Made by a program: the position numbers and the translations under genes
Notes under the pieces: model-generated
The model's database searches: none
What the model was told of the DNA's origin: nothing
What the model saw: the letters and a program-made list of their open reading frames with translations, nothing else
Assembly (NCBI GenBank): GCA_001618615.1
Contig: LKHB01000187.1
Location: 1-36,051 of the forward strand
Direction: 5' to 3'
DNA length: 36,051 nucleotides
Source: Fermentibacter danicus
GTDB taxonomy: Bacteria > Fermentibacterota > Fermentibacteria > Fermentibacterales > Fermentibacteraceae
Part shown: piece by piece, positions 1 through 7,330 of the stretch
Position numbering within the stretch: the stretch's first letter is position 1
Layout: each line of letters starts with the position of its first letter

Positions 1-1
1 C

Positions 2-92
2 TGGCGGAGGGGGTGGGATTCGAACCCACGGACCCCACTAGGGAGTCAACGGTTTTCGAGACCGCCCCGATCGACCTCTCCGGCACCCCTCC
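2..92 (-). tRNA. tRNA-Ser(CGA)
   Basis: On the minus strand a 7-bp acceptor stem (GGAGGGG at 92-86 with CCCCTCC at 12-6) encloses a serine-type cloverleaf with a long variable arm and a GGTTCGAATCC T-arm. The anticodon loop CTCGAAA gives anticodon CGA, which reads UCG. The discriminator is G and the CCA end is encoded at 4-2. The long class II variable arm supports serine. Confidence 0.95.
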
Positions 93-262
93 GCACGGCC
101 CCGAATATCCATGTTCCGGCGCCTCCGTGCAAATACCCGAGCCCGGCCGCCGGTCCCGGAGCTTTCCGGGGAGCCTGGCGAACTTGCTCCCGCCCGTGCC
201 CGTGCCTATTATCTGAATTCCCTAGATAAGTCGGGCACTGGAACCCCCGTGTCGAGTGCGGG

Positions 263-290
263 TTATTGTTGAGTGTGTAACTTTTATGAT
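263..290 (+). promoter_or_regulatory. possible promoter of the exported-ferredoxin operon
   Basis: TATGAT at 285-290 matches the sigma-70 -10 consensus at five of six positions and lies about 45 nt before the start at 336, in an AT-richer patch of an otherwise GC-rich intergenic region. The -35 candidate (TTATTG at 263-268, 16-nt spacer) is poor, so this is a weak call resting on the -10 box and position. Confidence 0.3.
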
Positions 291-335
291 CCTGCTTCTG
301 ACATTGCTAAGAGGAAGAAAGGACAGGAAGAGTCG

Positions 336-1145
336 ATGCGTAGGATTTTGATGCTTGCCTCCATCGCGCTTGCGGGTGTGTGCGCCTGCCTGAACTCCTC
401 CGAAGGATTCGGGCCAGCGCCCACGCTCTCGACCACCCTTCAGATCGATACTGGCTACACCCCCTGCTCGAACTACCCGTTCCTCAACAAGGGCGAGTAC
501 CCCGTATTCGTCCTGCACTGGACACCGTCCGAGGATGCCGACCATTACGTGATCAGGGTGTCCGACAGCCCGATCAACGCCGCCAACTGGGATTCCGCCG
601 TTCCCGTCGATACCGTGGCCGGTTCCCAGGACTCGTGCTGGGTATCCCTCAATCCCGTCGTCTTCGAGAACACCTGCATAGGCTGCGGCCTCTGCGTGGA
701 GGCCTGCCCCCGGAATGCCATGACTCTCGCAGGCGGCCGCGCCGTGATCGATCCCGACTCCTGTACGTCCTGCGGACAGTGCGTCCTCGCATGCCCCGTC
801 TCCGCGATAACCGACACCAGGTACAACAACTGGTATTACTTCGCCATCAGGGCCTATTCGGCGACCGACGCTCCGTCCGATCAGGTGGTCTGCACCGCCG
901 ATGCCTACCGAATCAGGTATTTCGACGATGTCTCCAGATGCGACCACTGCAACTACCAGGGCAACTCCACCTGCTTCGCGGTCATCAACACGCCGCCCTG
1001 TCCGGTAGGCGCGATCTACTGGGACGAAGGCTTCTACATCCACATCGACACGACAAAGTGCATTAGCTGCGGCATCTGCTTCAAACACTGCCGCACCGAC
1101 GGTCTCCACTCCATAAGCAACATCGTCGAGTCTTCGGCGCGGTAG
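336..1145 (+). CDS. exported FN3-like protein with nested [4Fe-4S] ferredoxin domain and a second Fe-S module
   Basis: The start is ATG 336, preceded by a purine-rich GGACAGGAAG, rather than the upstream in-frame ATG at 273, because the signal peptide begins here (MRRILMLASIALAG, then a possible lipobox before C19). The product has 269 residues. Residues 45-105 resemble the first strands of a fibronectin-III sandwich (HWTPSEDADHYVIRVSDSP). A classic two-cluster ferredoxin follows (Cys 114/117/120/124-Pro and 143/146/149/153-Pro). Residues 165-190 (WYYFAIRAYSATDAPSD) look like the closing FN3 strands, so the ferredoxin seems inserted in a loop of the sandwich. A C-terminal module has Cys 202/205/213/222 and 242/245/248/252. 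There is no Tat motif beyond the RR pair. It is first in a run of four exported ferredoxin genes. The substrate or partner is unknown; electron transfer outside the cytoplasm is inferred. Confidence 0.8.
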   Translation: MRRILMLASIALAGVCACLNSSEGFGPAPTLSTTLQIDTGYTPCSNYPFLNKGEYPVFVLHWTPSEDADHYVIRVSDSPINAANWDSAVPVDTVAGSQDSCWVSLNPVVFENTCIGCGLCVEACPRNAMTLAGGRAVIDPDSCTSCGQCVLACPVSAITDTRYNNWYYFAIRAYSATDAPSDQVVCTADAYRIRYFDDVSRCDHCNYQGNSTCFAVINTPPCPVGAIYWDEGFYIHIDTTKCISCGICFKHCRTDGLHSISNIVESSAR

Positions 1146-1199
1146 TCCGTATCCCGGGCCGCCGCTCCGCAAAAGGGGCGGCAAAAGGGGGTCAGTGAG

Positions 1200-1682
1200 T
1201 TGAGATCCATCGCCATGTCGTTCATCCTGATCGCCGCCGCTTCGGCGGGGCTGTCCTTCTCCGTCGACACCGGCAGGCCCGTCGTCTCCTGGGACGCTGC
1301 CGACGCTTCCTGGGATCATCTCGAACTCCGCGTCTCATCGGCTCCTTTCGATGCAGAGGCGCCCGGCACTGGAATCGTCGTCGCCCTGATACACGCCGAC
1401 AGCCTCACCGGCGAATTCCCCACCGGGATGGAAATCCCCGGCGGTTTCGCGGTCGAACCCGGGGTCTGCATCGGTTGCGGCCTCTGCGCAGGCTCCTGCC
1501 CGGTAGGAGCCATCACGCTGACCGACGGCAAGGCCGTCATCGACCCGGCCGCCTGCATCTCCTGCGGGATGTGCGCCAACTCCTGCCCGGTCTCCGCCAT
1601 TCTGGCCGCGAACGACTCGGCCCACTTCGCCCTGTTCGGCATCGACGGGGAAGGCGCGGCGACTCTTCTGGAGTCGATCTAG
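1200..1682 (+). CDS. exported FN3-like protein with nested two-cluster ferredoxin
   Basis: The TTG start at 1200 lies 8 nt after AAAAGGGGG and opens a Sec-type signal peptide (MRSIAMSFILIAAASAGLSFS). The 160-residue product mirrors the gene upstream. An FN3-like segment (VVSWDAADASWDHLELRVSS, residues 28-47) precedes a two-cluster ferredoxin with Cys 90/93/96/100-Pro and 119/122/125/129-Pro, each followed by an xxAI turn. The last 20 residues (HFALFGIDGEGAATLLESI) fit closing beta strands. Both cysteine sets are complete, so two [4Fe-4S] clusters are predicted. It starts 54 nt after the first gene, and the next gene starts directly after its stop. The export signal is Sec-like, which is unusual for a cofactor that is normally loaded in the cytoplasm. 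Function beyond electron transfer cannot be assigned. Confidence 0.8.
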   Translation: MRSIAMSFILIAAASAGLSFSVDTGRPVVSWDAADASWDHLELRVSSAPFDAEAPGTGIVVALIHADSLTGEFPTGMEIPGGFAVEPGVCIGCGLCAGSCPVGAITLTDGKAVIDPAACISCGMCANSCPVSAILAANDSAHFALFGIDGEGAATLLESI

Positions 1683-1916
1683 ATGCCTCTTCGCAGGATC
1701 ATCCTGCCGCTGATTCTCCTGGCCCTCGCCGCGATGGCGCTCGCCGGAGCGAGATACCGCATAGACAGAACCAGATGCACCGGCTGCGGCGATTGCGACA
1801 GGATCTGTCCGGTCGATGCAGTCGAGATCGTCGACGGATACTCCACGATCGACCCGGATGTCTGCATCGGCTGCGGGATGTGCCAGGGGGTGTGCAGCTA
1901 TGAAGCTGTACGCTAG
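1683..1916 (+). CDS. small exported two-cluster ferredoxin
   Basis: A 77-residue protein starts at ATG 1683, immediately after the previous stop. Residues 1-22 form a hydrophobic export signal (MPLRRIILPLILLALAAMALA), and the rest is a minimal bacterial-type ferredoxin: Cys 32/35/38/42-Pro and 61/64/67/71. The proline usually following the last cysteine is replaced by Ser72. No FN3-like segment is present. The next gene begins inside its 3' end (17-nt overlap), which suggests translational coupling. The cytoplasmic homologues are 2x[4Fe-4S] electron carriers; the added signal peptide indicates a periplasmic or membrane-tethered carrier. An uncleaved signal anchor is the main alternative. Confidence 0.8.
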   Translation: MPLRRIILPLILLALAAMALAGARYRIDRTRCTGCGDCDRICPVDAVEIVDGYSTIDPDVCIGCGMCQGVCSYEAVR

Positions 1917-2142
1917 CTCCCTCGGTTTGCTTGTCATTCTGCTGGCGGCCGCATGCAGCGGCCCGACCGGCCAGACCCGGCTTGAAGTCGATCCCTGCCT
2001 CTGCATCGGCTGCGGCGAGTGCGAGGAGGTCTGCCCCTACGGCGCCGTGGAGGTCGTGGACGGCGAGGCAGTGATCGATCCGGCGCTGTGCCACTTCTGC
2101 CTCAGGTGCGTCGAGGAGTGTCCGGAGGGGGCGATCTACTGA
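1900..2142 (+). CDS. small two-cluster ferredoxin, predicted lipoprotein
   Basis: ATG 1900 overlaps the previous gene by 17 nt and was chosen over the upstream in-frame ATG (1816) because it opens a signal peptide ending in a lipobox-like LAAAC (Cys19). The 80-residue product carries Cys 35/38/41/45-Pro and 64/67/70/74-Pro, so both [4Fe-4S] sites are complete; an additional Cys33 precedes the first motif. The first half keeps the usual xxGA turn (CPYGA). If lipidated, it would be tethered to a membrane facing the periplasm. Its TGA stop shares one base with the start of the beta-barrel gene, placing both in one transcript. Confidence 0.8.
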   Translation: MKLYASSLGLLVILLAAACSGPTGQTRLEVDPCLCIGCGECEEVCPYGAVEVVDGEAVIDPALCHFCLRCVEECPEGAIY

Positions 2143-3347
2143 TGAAAACAGTCTTTATCGCCCTCATGGCCCTGTGTCCGGCCGTCGCTGCCGTGACGCT
2201 CGATCAGTTCGTATCCGTCAGCATCGATTCAGACAGCCTGGGCTTCTCACAGGGGCGCAGGCAGCTCCTCTGGAGCGGCAGGATCGGCGGGGATTCCTGG
2301 AGCATACGGGCAGTCGACAGATATCTCGACGCCGACAGCGGAGGTCTCGTTCCCCGGCGCTTCCTGGGGAGGAACGATCTCCTCCTCAACGGTGACGCAG
2401 AATTCGGAGTGCTGACCGTAAGCCCCGGCTTCAGGTGGAACGCCGCCTCGGGCGACGGCCTCGACTTCGTGCTCCCCGGGCAGGAGGGGACGGTTCTCGA
2501 CCGGGCCTACCTCCGGCCCGAACTCGGAATCAGTGTAACCCTCCCCTACGGATTCCGCGCAATGGCGGGGGGAAGCCTCGTGGAGCGCACCCTCGAGTAT
2601 CATGACGGCTCCTCCCTCGGCTGGTCCGGGAAGGGGGCCGAGGGCGGCCTGGAGTGGAACGGCCCCGGTCGTCTGTGGGCCGTGGCGGGAGGCGCCTTCC
2701 GCAGTCACTCTGCCTCCGACATCGACTTCGAGACCGACTGGTCCAGGATCGGCGCGGCCGTAGGAATCCGCACCGTTACGCTCCCCGCCAGGGTCCAGAT
2801 AGAAGGTCGTGCCGAGTACGGCCACCTGAGCGGTGAGGACTACCTCGGCGGGGAACTCGGCGACAGGCTCGGCTTCAGGATTCGCGCCGTGAGATCGTTC
2901 CGCCCGGGCCTGGCTCTCAACGTCACCGGCTACTCCTCCCTGGACCGAAAGGACGGGGAGTGGTCCCGGGCGGTTTCCGCCGGGGCCGCCAGGGTCGTAC
3001 TGACGAGGGGCAGGCCGGGAGAGATCCCTCATCAGTTCGTCCTCGGCGGGCAGTTCACCTCCTCCTCGTTCAGCACGGCCAGATTCGAGGCGTCAGCCCG
3101 GATACACCTGATCGATGGGCTCTCGTCCCTCCTTTCGACCGTTCTGCGCGAAGGCCCGACGACGATCGCCGGGGCCGGCGGCAGCCGCGAGAGGGTGACG
3201 CTCGGCGCCGGTCTGGAATACCGTTTCAGGGATCTGGCGCTTGTCTGGGTGAAGATACTCGAAGAGAGAACCGAACTCTCCACGATCGAGAACTGGACCA
3301 GGCTCGAGGCCGGACTGCGGTTCTGGCCTCATCCGATAGCCTTCTGA
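2142..3347 (+). CDS. predicted outer-membrane beta-barrel protein
   Basis: The start is ATG 2142, which overlaps the preceding TGA by one base; the reading frame extends further upstream but only there does a signal peptide appear (MKTVFIALMALCPAVAA). The mature protein of about 384 residues has no long hydrophobic helices. Instead it shows alternating polar/nonpolar strands rich in Gly, Arg and aromatics (for example RIHLIDGLSSLLSTVL and LEYRFRDLALVWVKI) and ends in a C-terminal Phe (RFWPHPIAF), as outer-membrane barrels do. No family is recognised. Its place directly after four exported ferredoxins suggests that it anchors or accompanies them at the outer membrane, but this is inference from context only. 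Confidence 0.65.
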   Translation: MKTVFIALMALCPAVAAVTLDQFVSVSIDSDSLGFSQGRRQLLWSGRIGGDSWSIRAVDRYLDADSGGLVPRRFLGRNDLLLNGDAEFGVLTVSPGFRWNAASGDGLDFVLPGQEGTVLDRAYLRPELGISVTLPYGFRAMAGGSLVERTLEYHDGSSLGWSGKGAEGGLEWNGPGRLWAVAGGAFRSHSASDIDFETDWSRIGAAVGIRTVTLPARVQIEGRAEYGHLSGEDYLGGELGDRLGFRIRAVRSFRPGLALNVTGYSSLDRKDGEWSRAVSAGAARVVLTRGRPGEIPHQFVLGGQFTSSSFSTARFEASARIHLIDGLSSLLSTVLREGPTTIAGAGGSRERVTLGAGLEYRFRDLALVWVKILEERTELSTIENWTRLEAGLRFWPHPIAF

Positions 3348-3359
3348 CTTTCGGTATCC

Positions 3360-3384
3360 GGGGCCCGCGCAGCGCACGGGCCCC
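3360..3384 (+). terminator. intergenic GC hairpin, possible attenuator
   Basis: An 8-bp perfect stem (GGGGCCCG at 3360-3367 with CGGGCCCC at 3377-3384) and a 9-nt loop sit between the beta-barrel gene and the DsbD-like gene. No U-tract follows, so full termination is doubtful. RNA processing or partial attenuation within the operon is as likely. Confidence 0.35.
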
Positions 3385-3395
3385 CTGAGGAAGCC

Positions 3396-4526
3396 ATGCC
3401 CCTGGAACCACTGATCCGCGGAGCCGCCCTCGGCCTCGCCACTGGAACGGCCTGCCTCGTCTCCTGCGGCCCCGTCTACGGGGCATACCTTCTCTCCGAG
3501 AAGAGGAGCGGCTTCGAATCCCTGCGCGTCATACTGGAGCTGAACCTGGGCCGGTTCATCTCCTACGCCGCGTTCGGCGCACTGTTCGGCCTGCTTGGCG
3601 GCTCGATCCCGCTCTCCGTCAGAGCGCCCCTGGCGGCGACCGGGTACATCCTCTTCTCGATCTATCTCCTTCTCTCCATAGTCCGCACCAGGAAGACCTG
3701 CGGAGGATGCTCCACATCCAGGCTGACCCGGATCACGCGCAGCCCTGTCCTGCTCGGCGTGTTCACCGGATTCTCCGTCTGCCCCTCGTTCCTGATCGCC
3801 GTCACAAGCGCCTTCGAATCGAGCGGTCCCCTGAGCGGCGCCCTGCTCTTCACCGGTTTCTTCGCTGGGACGACGGTCTACATGCTGCCTTTCGCCGTCC
3901 TGGGGCTCTTCACCAGGAAGGCCTGGTTCACCACCGCTGCAAGGATTCTCGCCGTCATCGTTTCTGTCTATTTCCTGGCCGTCGGCGTGAGGATGTTCAT
4001 CAACATCCTGTCCCATGGCGGAGAAGTAACCGGCGACCCTCGCGCGGTGCCTTCGGGAGACATATCTCAGGCCGCATACTCCGCTTTGGAGGAGGACACG
4101 CTCTACTTCGTCGGATTCCCCTCCGATTCCTCGGACCATGCCGCGGATCTGGCCGCGTATTTCGACTCGCTCGCAGGCCCCGCGGCCGTGTTCGTACCTG
4201 CGGACTCCGCGGAGCCCGCAGGATTCGCCGCCCGCATCCCCGAGCTGTCGACGGTAATCGTCCCATGGTGGACCGATCAGAGGAGCGGAGCCATACTCTA
4301 TCCGTGGCAGGTCTCGTTCGTCGAAACCGTGCAGGCGCGGAGATACCGGGCCTTCGCCGTCGGGTACGAGCCCTGGTGCGTGGACAGAGCCGCCGCTGTG
4401 ATGGATTTCCTTGACAGATACAGCTTTCGCGTCGAACCCGACTCGGGGTTCACTTTCCTGATGCAGAACTCCACGGGGTGCTCCCCGGATTCCTGCGCTA
4501 CCTGCCCCCTGGGGCGGTTCGAGTAG
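3396..4526 (+). CDS. DsbD/CcdA-like membrane protein with extracytoplasmic Cys-tailed domain
   Basis: 376 residues. The first ~210 form about six membrane segments with the hallmarks of the cytochrome-c-biogenesis/DsbD transmembrane family: CLVSCGP at residues 20-26 in the first helix and GFSVCPSF around Cys129 in a later one. This Cys pair shuttles electrons across the membrane in DsbD and CcdA. A CGGC at 102-105 sits in the loop between. Residues 215-376 are soluble and presumably periplasmic, and end in a cysteine cluster (CSPDSCATC) that could bind metal or form disulfides. The fold is not recognised, and a thioredoxin CxxC is not present in the usual place. GAGG precedes the ATG. It lies 48 nt after the beta-barrel gene, so it may supply reductant to the exported Fe-S proteins; this is inferred. 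Confidence 0.75.
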   Translation: MPLEPLIRGAALGLATGTACLVSCGPVYGAYLLSEKRSGFESLRVILELNLGRFISYAAFGALFGLLGGSIPLSVRAPLAATGYILFSIYLLLSIVRTRKTCGGCSTSRLTRITRSPVLLGVFTGFSVCPSFLIAVTSAFESSGPLSGALLFTGFFAGTTVYMLPFAVLGLFTRKAWFTTAARILAVIVSVYFLAVGVRMFINILSHGGEVTGDPRAVPSGDISQAAYSALEEDTLYFVGFPSDSSDHAADLAAYFDSLAGPAAVFVPADSAEPAGFAARIPELSTVIVPWWTDQRSGAILYPWQVSFVETVQARRYRAFAVGYEPWCVDRAAAVMDFLDRYSFRVEPDSGFTFLMQNSTGCSPDSCATCPLGRFE

Positions 4527-4572
4527 TACGACCGGGTCGATACAGGGTCCCGGTCCATTCACGGAGGAAGAG

Positions 4573-5766
4573 ATGCAAACGGATTTCAGCGCCGGAAACG
4601 CCGGTCCGAAGGTGAAGGCCGACTGCCTCGTCACATTCGTTCCGGGAGAGGGTTCTCTCGAAGTCGAGATCAGAGGGGAGGCGGACCACGCTCCTCTCGA
4701 GCAGGCCGTGAGGATGACGGCCGGGCGGCTCGGCGTGGCTGGAAAAGTCACAGTGGAGGACGCCGGCGCGATGCCCTTCGTTGCTGCGGCTCGATTCGAG
4801 GCCGCCGCCCGGAAAGCTCTCGGAGCAGGCCTCCCGCCCCTTCCTCCTGCCGTGGATCATGCCGCGTCACCGAAGGTCCGCCCCCGCAGGTCGAGGCTCT
4901 ACCTTCCCGGCAACAGGCCGGATTTCCTGACGAAGGCCGTCGCCTCGGGCGCGGACGGCGTGATACTCGACCTCGAGGACAGCGTCGCGCCAGACCGTAA
5001 GTTCGAGGCGCGCATCCTGGTGGCCCACGCGCTCGCCTCGATGGATTTCGGCGGAGTCGAGCCGATGGTTCGCATCAACCAGGGCGAGGAGGGCGACAGG
5101 GACCTCGAATGGGTCATCCCCCAGAGGGTCCAGCACATTCTCATACCGAAGGTAGAGAACGCCTCCCGTGTCGTCGATGTCCGCGACCTGTCGGGGAGGA
5201 TAGCGAAGCGATGCGGCAGAACCGTGCTGCCGTGGTTCATGCCCATCATCGAGAGCCCCCTGGGCATTCTGCAGGCGCTGGAGATCGCCCGCGCCGTCCC
5301 CGAGACGGCCGCCCTCACCCTCGGGCTCCAGGATCTGACGGCCGAACTCTGTGTGAGGCCCACGCCGGGAGGCCGTGAGAGCTTCTTCTCCAGGAGCATG
5401 ATCGTCCTCGCCGCACGGGCGGCCGGACTCCAGCCGATAGACACGGTCTATGCCGACGTGAAGAACGAGGAGGGCCTAAAGGCCTCCGTCGCCGAGGCCA
5501 GGGAACTCGGTTTCATCGGGAAGGGATGCGTTCATCCCGGCCAGGTCGCCGCTATCAACCAGGGCTTCATGCCCGACGAGCAATCGATCGAGTACGCGAA
5601 GAAGGTCGTCCTCGCCATGGAGGATGCGAAGAGCCGCGGGCTCGGAGCCGTCGCCCTGGGGACCAAGATGATAGACCCGGCGGTCGCCCGTCAGTCGGAA
5701 GCGGTCGTGGCGGAAGCCATACTCTTCGGGCTGATCCCGGCGGACTGGAGGAATGCGGCGGAGTAG
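4573..5766 (+). CDS. citrate-lyase-type fusion: CitD-like acyl-carrier domain + CitE-like (HpcH/HpaI) lyase
   Basis: GGAGG (4563-4567) precedes ATG 4573. Residues ~8-85 match the citrate lyase acyl-carrier (gamma) subunit in order and spacing (ADCLVTFVP; VEDAGAMPFVAAARFEAA). Residues 105-397 are a full CitE-type beta subunit: SRLYLPGNRPDF (107-118), GVILDLEDSV, MVRIN, LIPKVE, the metal-ligand Glu in PIIESPLG, Asp in LGLQDLTAEL, and GKGCVHPGQV near the end. CitE enzymes cleave citryl-, citramalyl- or malyl-(C)oA/ACP thioesters. The serine that carries the prosthetic group in E. coli CitD (Ser14, before G-D) aligns with Lys15 here, so the carrier domain may be non-functional. No citF, citX or citG is in the window. 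CoA-ester lyase activity is more likely than a citrate lyase complex. It is the last gene before the terminator at 5784. Confidence 0.8.
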   Translation: MQTDFSAGNAGPKVKADCLVTFVPGEGSLEVEIRGEADHAPLEQAVRMTAGRLGVAGKVTVEDAGAMPFVAAARFEAAARKALGAGLPPLPPAVDHAASPKVRPRRSRLYLPGNRPDFLTKAVASGADGVILDLEDSVAPDRKFEARILVAHALASMDFGGVEPMVRINQGEEGDRDLEWVIPQRVQHILIPKVENASRVVDVRDLSGRIAKRCGRTVLPWFMPIIESPLGILQALEIARAVPETAALTLGLQDLTAELCVRPTPGGRESFFSRSMIVLAARAAGLQPIDTVYADVKNEEGLKASVAEARELGFIGKGCVHPGQVAAINQGFMPDEQSIEYAKKVVLAMEDAKSRGLGAVALGTKMIDPAVARQSEAVVAEAILFGLIPADWRNAAE

Positions 5767-5783
5767 CCGCGCAATATGAAGAT

Positions 5784-5811
5784 GAGGGGGCGGCCTTCGG
5801 GCCGCCCCCTC
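5784..5811 (+). terminator. strong hairpin terminator with UUCG loop
   Basis: A perfect 12-bp stem, GAGGGGGCGGCC (5784-5795) with its complement (5800-5811), closes on a TTCG tetraloop. It lies between the stop of the CitE-like gene (5766) and the convergent stop at 5832, so it can serve both strands. The flanking T-run is weak. Confidence 0.85.
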
Positions 5812-5831
5812 CGTCATTTCGTGCCTGTCTC

Positions 5832-7265
5832 TCAGCCTTCGGAGCTATCGCCGCAGTCCGGCTCGCACGAACCCGCGCCGCGCCCCGCAAGACGGCATGT
5901 CCTGGTCCACAGGCAGGCACGGCATGCCAGGCCGAGGATGAAGCCGTAGAAGCAGAGATATCTGCAGAAGAACCTTCCCCACAGGATGGATGCGACGATC
6001 AGCGCGAGTCCGAGGACCATGCTGCCGGTGAGGAAGAACGAGAATACGGCATGGAACGGGTCGACGCTGCAGAAGAGCGCCGGCCATGGAACCTGCAGGG
6101 TTCCACGCCAGGCCAGGGCGACGGCGGCGGTGAACAGAACGAACAGCACCGTCCGGAAGCCGAGGAGGAGCCTGTCCAGCTTCGCGCCGGGCTGAGGGAG
6201 CCTCAGGATGTCGATCCTCCAGAGAATCTCCTGCAGGGCGCCCATGGGGCATACCCAGCCGCAGTAGACTCTTCCGAAGAAGAGGGCGTGTACGACGGGA
6301 AGCACAAGAACGAGGATTCCGACCACGCCGAGGAATGAGAGAGCCGATCCGCCGAGGGCGTACTGGTACGCGCCCAGAGGGCAGAAACAGCCCTGGGCGG
6401 CGAAGCCGAGGGTGAGCAGCCCCGCTCCGAGAACCGCGAGTCTGGCGGCGCGGGCCTTCCTCCGGATCTTCCTGCCGCCCCGCAGCCTGCGGGAGAGGAC
6501 TGTCGCGATCGCGAGCAGTATCGCTGTCGAACCGAGTACGAAGCCGGCCCTCTTCCGGCCCTCTGCGGGATTTGCGCAGGCATCGTCGGTCCATCGCCCG
6601 AACCAGTGAGGACAGAGCTGCCTGGGGTACGGGCAGGCGGCTGCCGGCGGCAGGCCGCGGGGACAGCCGGAAACGCATGGGATCGGAGCCGAGACGCTCG
6701 TGTCGGGCGGGAGAGACGACTGGATGGAACCTCGGGGGCCGGGGTTGTCGCAGTGGCCGTCTCCGGAGGCGTCATTGAAGAGGGCGCAGGTCGGGGATTC
6801 CGAGGAGCAGGCCTGTTCAGGCGAATACCCGAGCGGGCACGATACGGTCACGCAGACGGAATCGGCCGTCGAATCCGCCGGGGTCTCCCGGGAGTCGGGA
6901 GGCACGGGATCGTCCGGCTGCCGTGGTTGCTGTGGCTGCTGCTGTTCAACGGCTTGGCCTTCCTCGACGACTTCGGTGGAGGCGTCGTTTGGTTCCTCGG
7001 TTGCGACAACCTCTTCGGCGATGACTGAATCCGGTGATGCAGGTTCCTCCACGGCGTCGGACGACGAAACCGTGTCGGGTAGGACGGGGTCATCGTCTAC
7101 AGGCTGAGGGCCCGGATTGTCGCACCGTCCGTTTCCATCGGCATCGGAAAACAGGCCGCATCCCGGCGAGGAATCCGAACAGGCACTCCCGGGGGTATAG
7201 CCCAGCGGGCATGCGGCCATTGCCGCCGCAGCCCACAGCAGAACCGTCGCGGTAATAAGCCTCAT
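5832..7265 (-). CDS. NapH-like polyferredoxin membrane protein with Cys-rich N-terminal repeats
   Basis: A GGAG precedes the ATG at 7265. Of 477 residues, the first 18 are a signal peptide. Residues 19-54 form a module of pattern CPxGYxPxxAC-SPxC-LFxDAxGxGxCDNPGP that is repeated at ~140-178, with a degenerate third copy at ~200-235. Acidic and Gln/Pro-rich linkers separate them. From ~245 on there are about six membrane helices with the Fer4_5-type motifs of NapH/NosR/CcoG: CFCPLGAYQ, CGWVCPMGALQE and CRYLCFYGFIL (Cys434/438). The last motif has Phe-Tyr where family members usually have Cys-Pro. The tail has Cys 448/451/457/467/471 but no regular CxxCxxCxxxCP. Family members pass electrons between quinol or flavin and Fe-S partners. 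It is convergent with the ferredoxin operon and may be its membrane electron source. Confidence 0.8.
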   Translation of the reverse strand: MRLITATVLLWAAAAMAACPLGYTPGSACSDSSPGCGLFSDADGNGRCDNPGPQPVDDDPVLPDTVSSSDAVEEPASPDSVIAEEVVATEEPNDASTEVVEEGQAVEQQQPQQPRQPDDPVPPDSRETPADSTADSVCVTVSCPLGYSPEQACSSESPTCALFNDASGDGHCDNPGPRGSIQSSLPPDTSVSAPIPCVSGCPRGLPPAAACPYPRQLCPHWFGRWTDDACANPAEGRKRAGFVLGSTAILLAIATVLSRRLRGGRKIRRKARAARLAVLGAGLLTLGFAAQGCFCPLGAYQYALGGSALSFLGVVGILVLVLPVVHALFFGRVYCGWVCPMGALQEILWRIDILRLPQPGAKLDRLLLGFRTVLFVLFTAAVALAWRGTLQVPWPALFCSVDPFHAVFSFFLTGSMVLGLALIVASILWGRFFCRYLCFYGFILGLACRACLWTRTCRLAGRGAGSCEPDCGDSSEG

Positions 7266-7298
7266 CTCAACTCCGTGGGGAACGGGATCGAATGGAGC

Positions 7299-7319
7299 GG
7301 GGCGCCGGAAGGGCGCCCC
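7299..7319 (-). terminator. hairpin terminator after the interrupted secreted-protein gene
   Basis: An 8-bp stem (GGGGCGCC 7299-7306 with GGCGCCCC 7312-7319) and a 5-nt loop lie 11 nt beyond the stop of the minus-strand gene at 7331 and before the start at 7265. No clear U-tract is present. Confidence 0.6.
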
Positions 7320-7330
7320 ACTTCAGGATG

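Noticed and set aside
3093..4751. 552-codon minus-strand open frame over the DsbD-like gene
   Set aside because: It shows Arg/Gly/Glu-rich low-complexity translation typical of an antisense frame. The plus strand has membrane helices and conserved Cys motifs.
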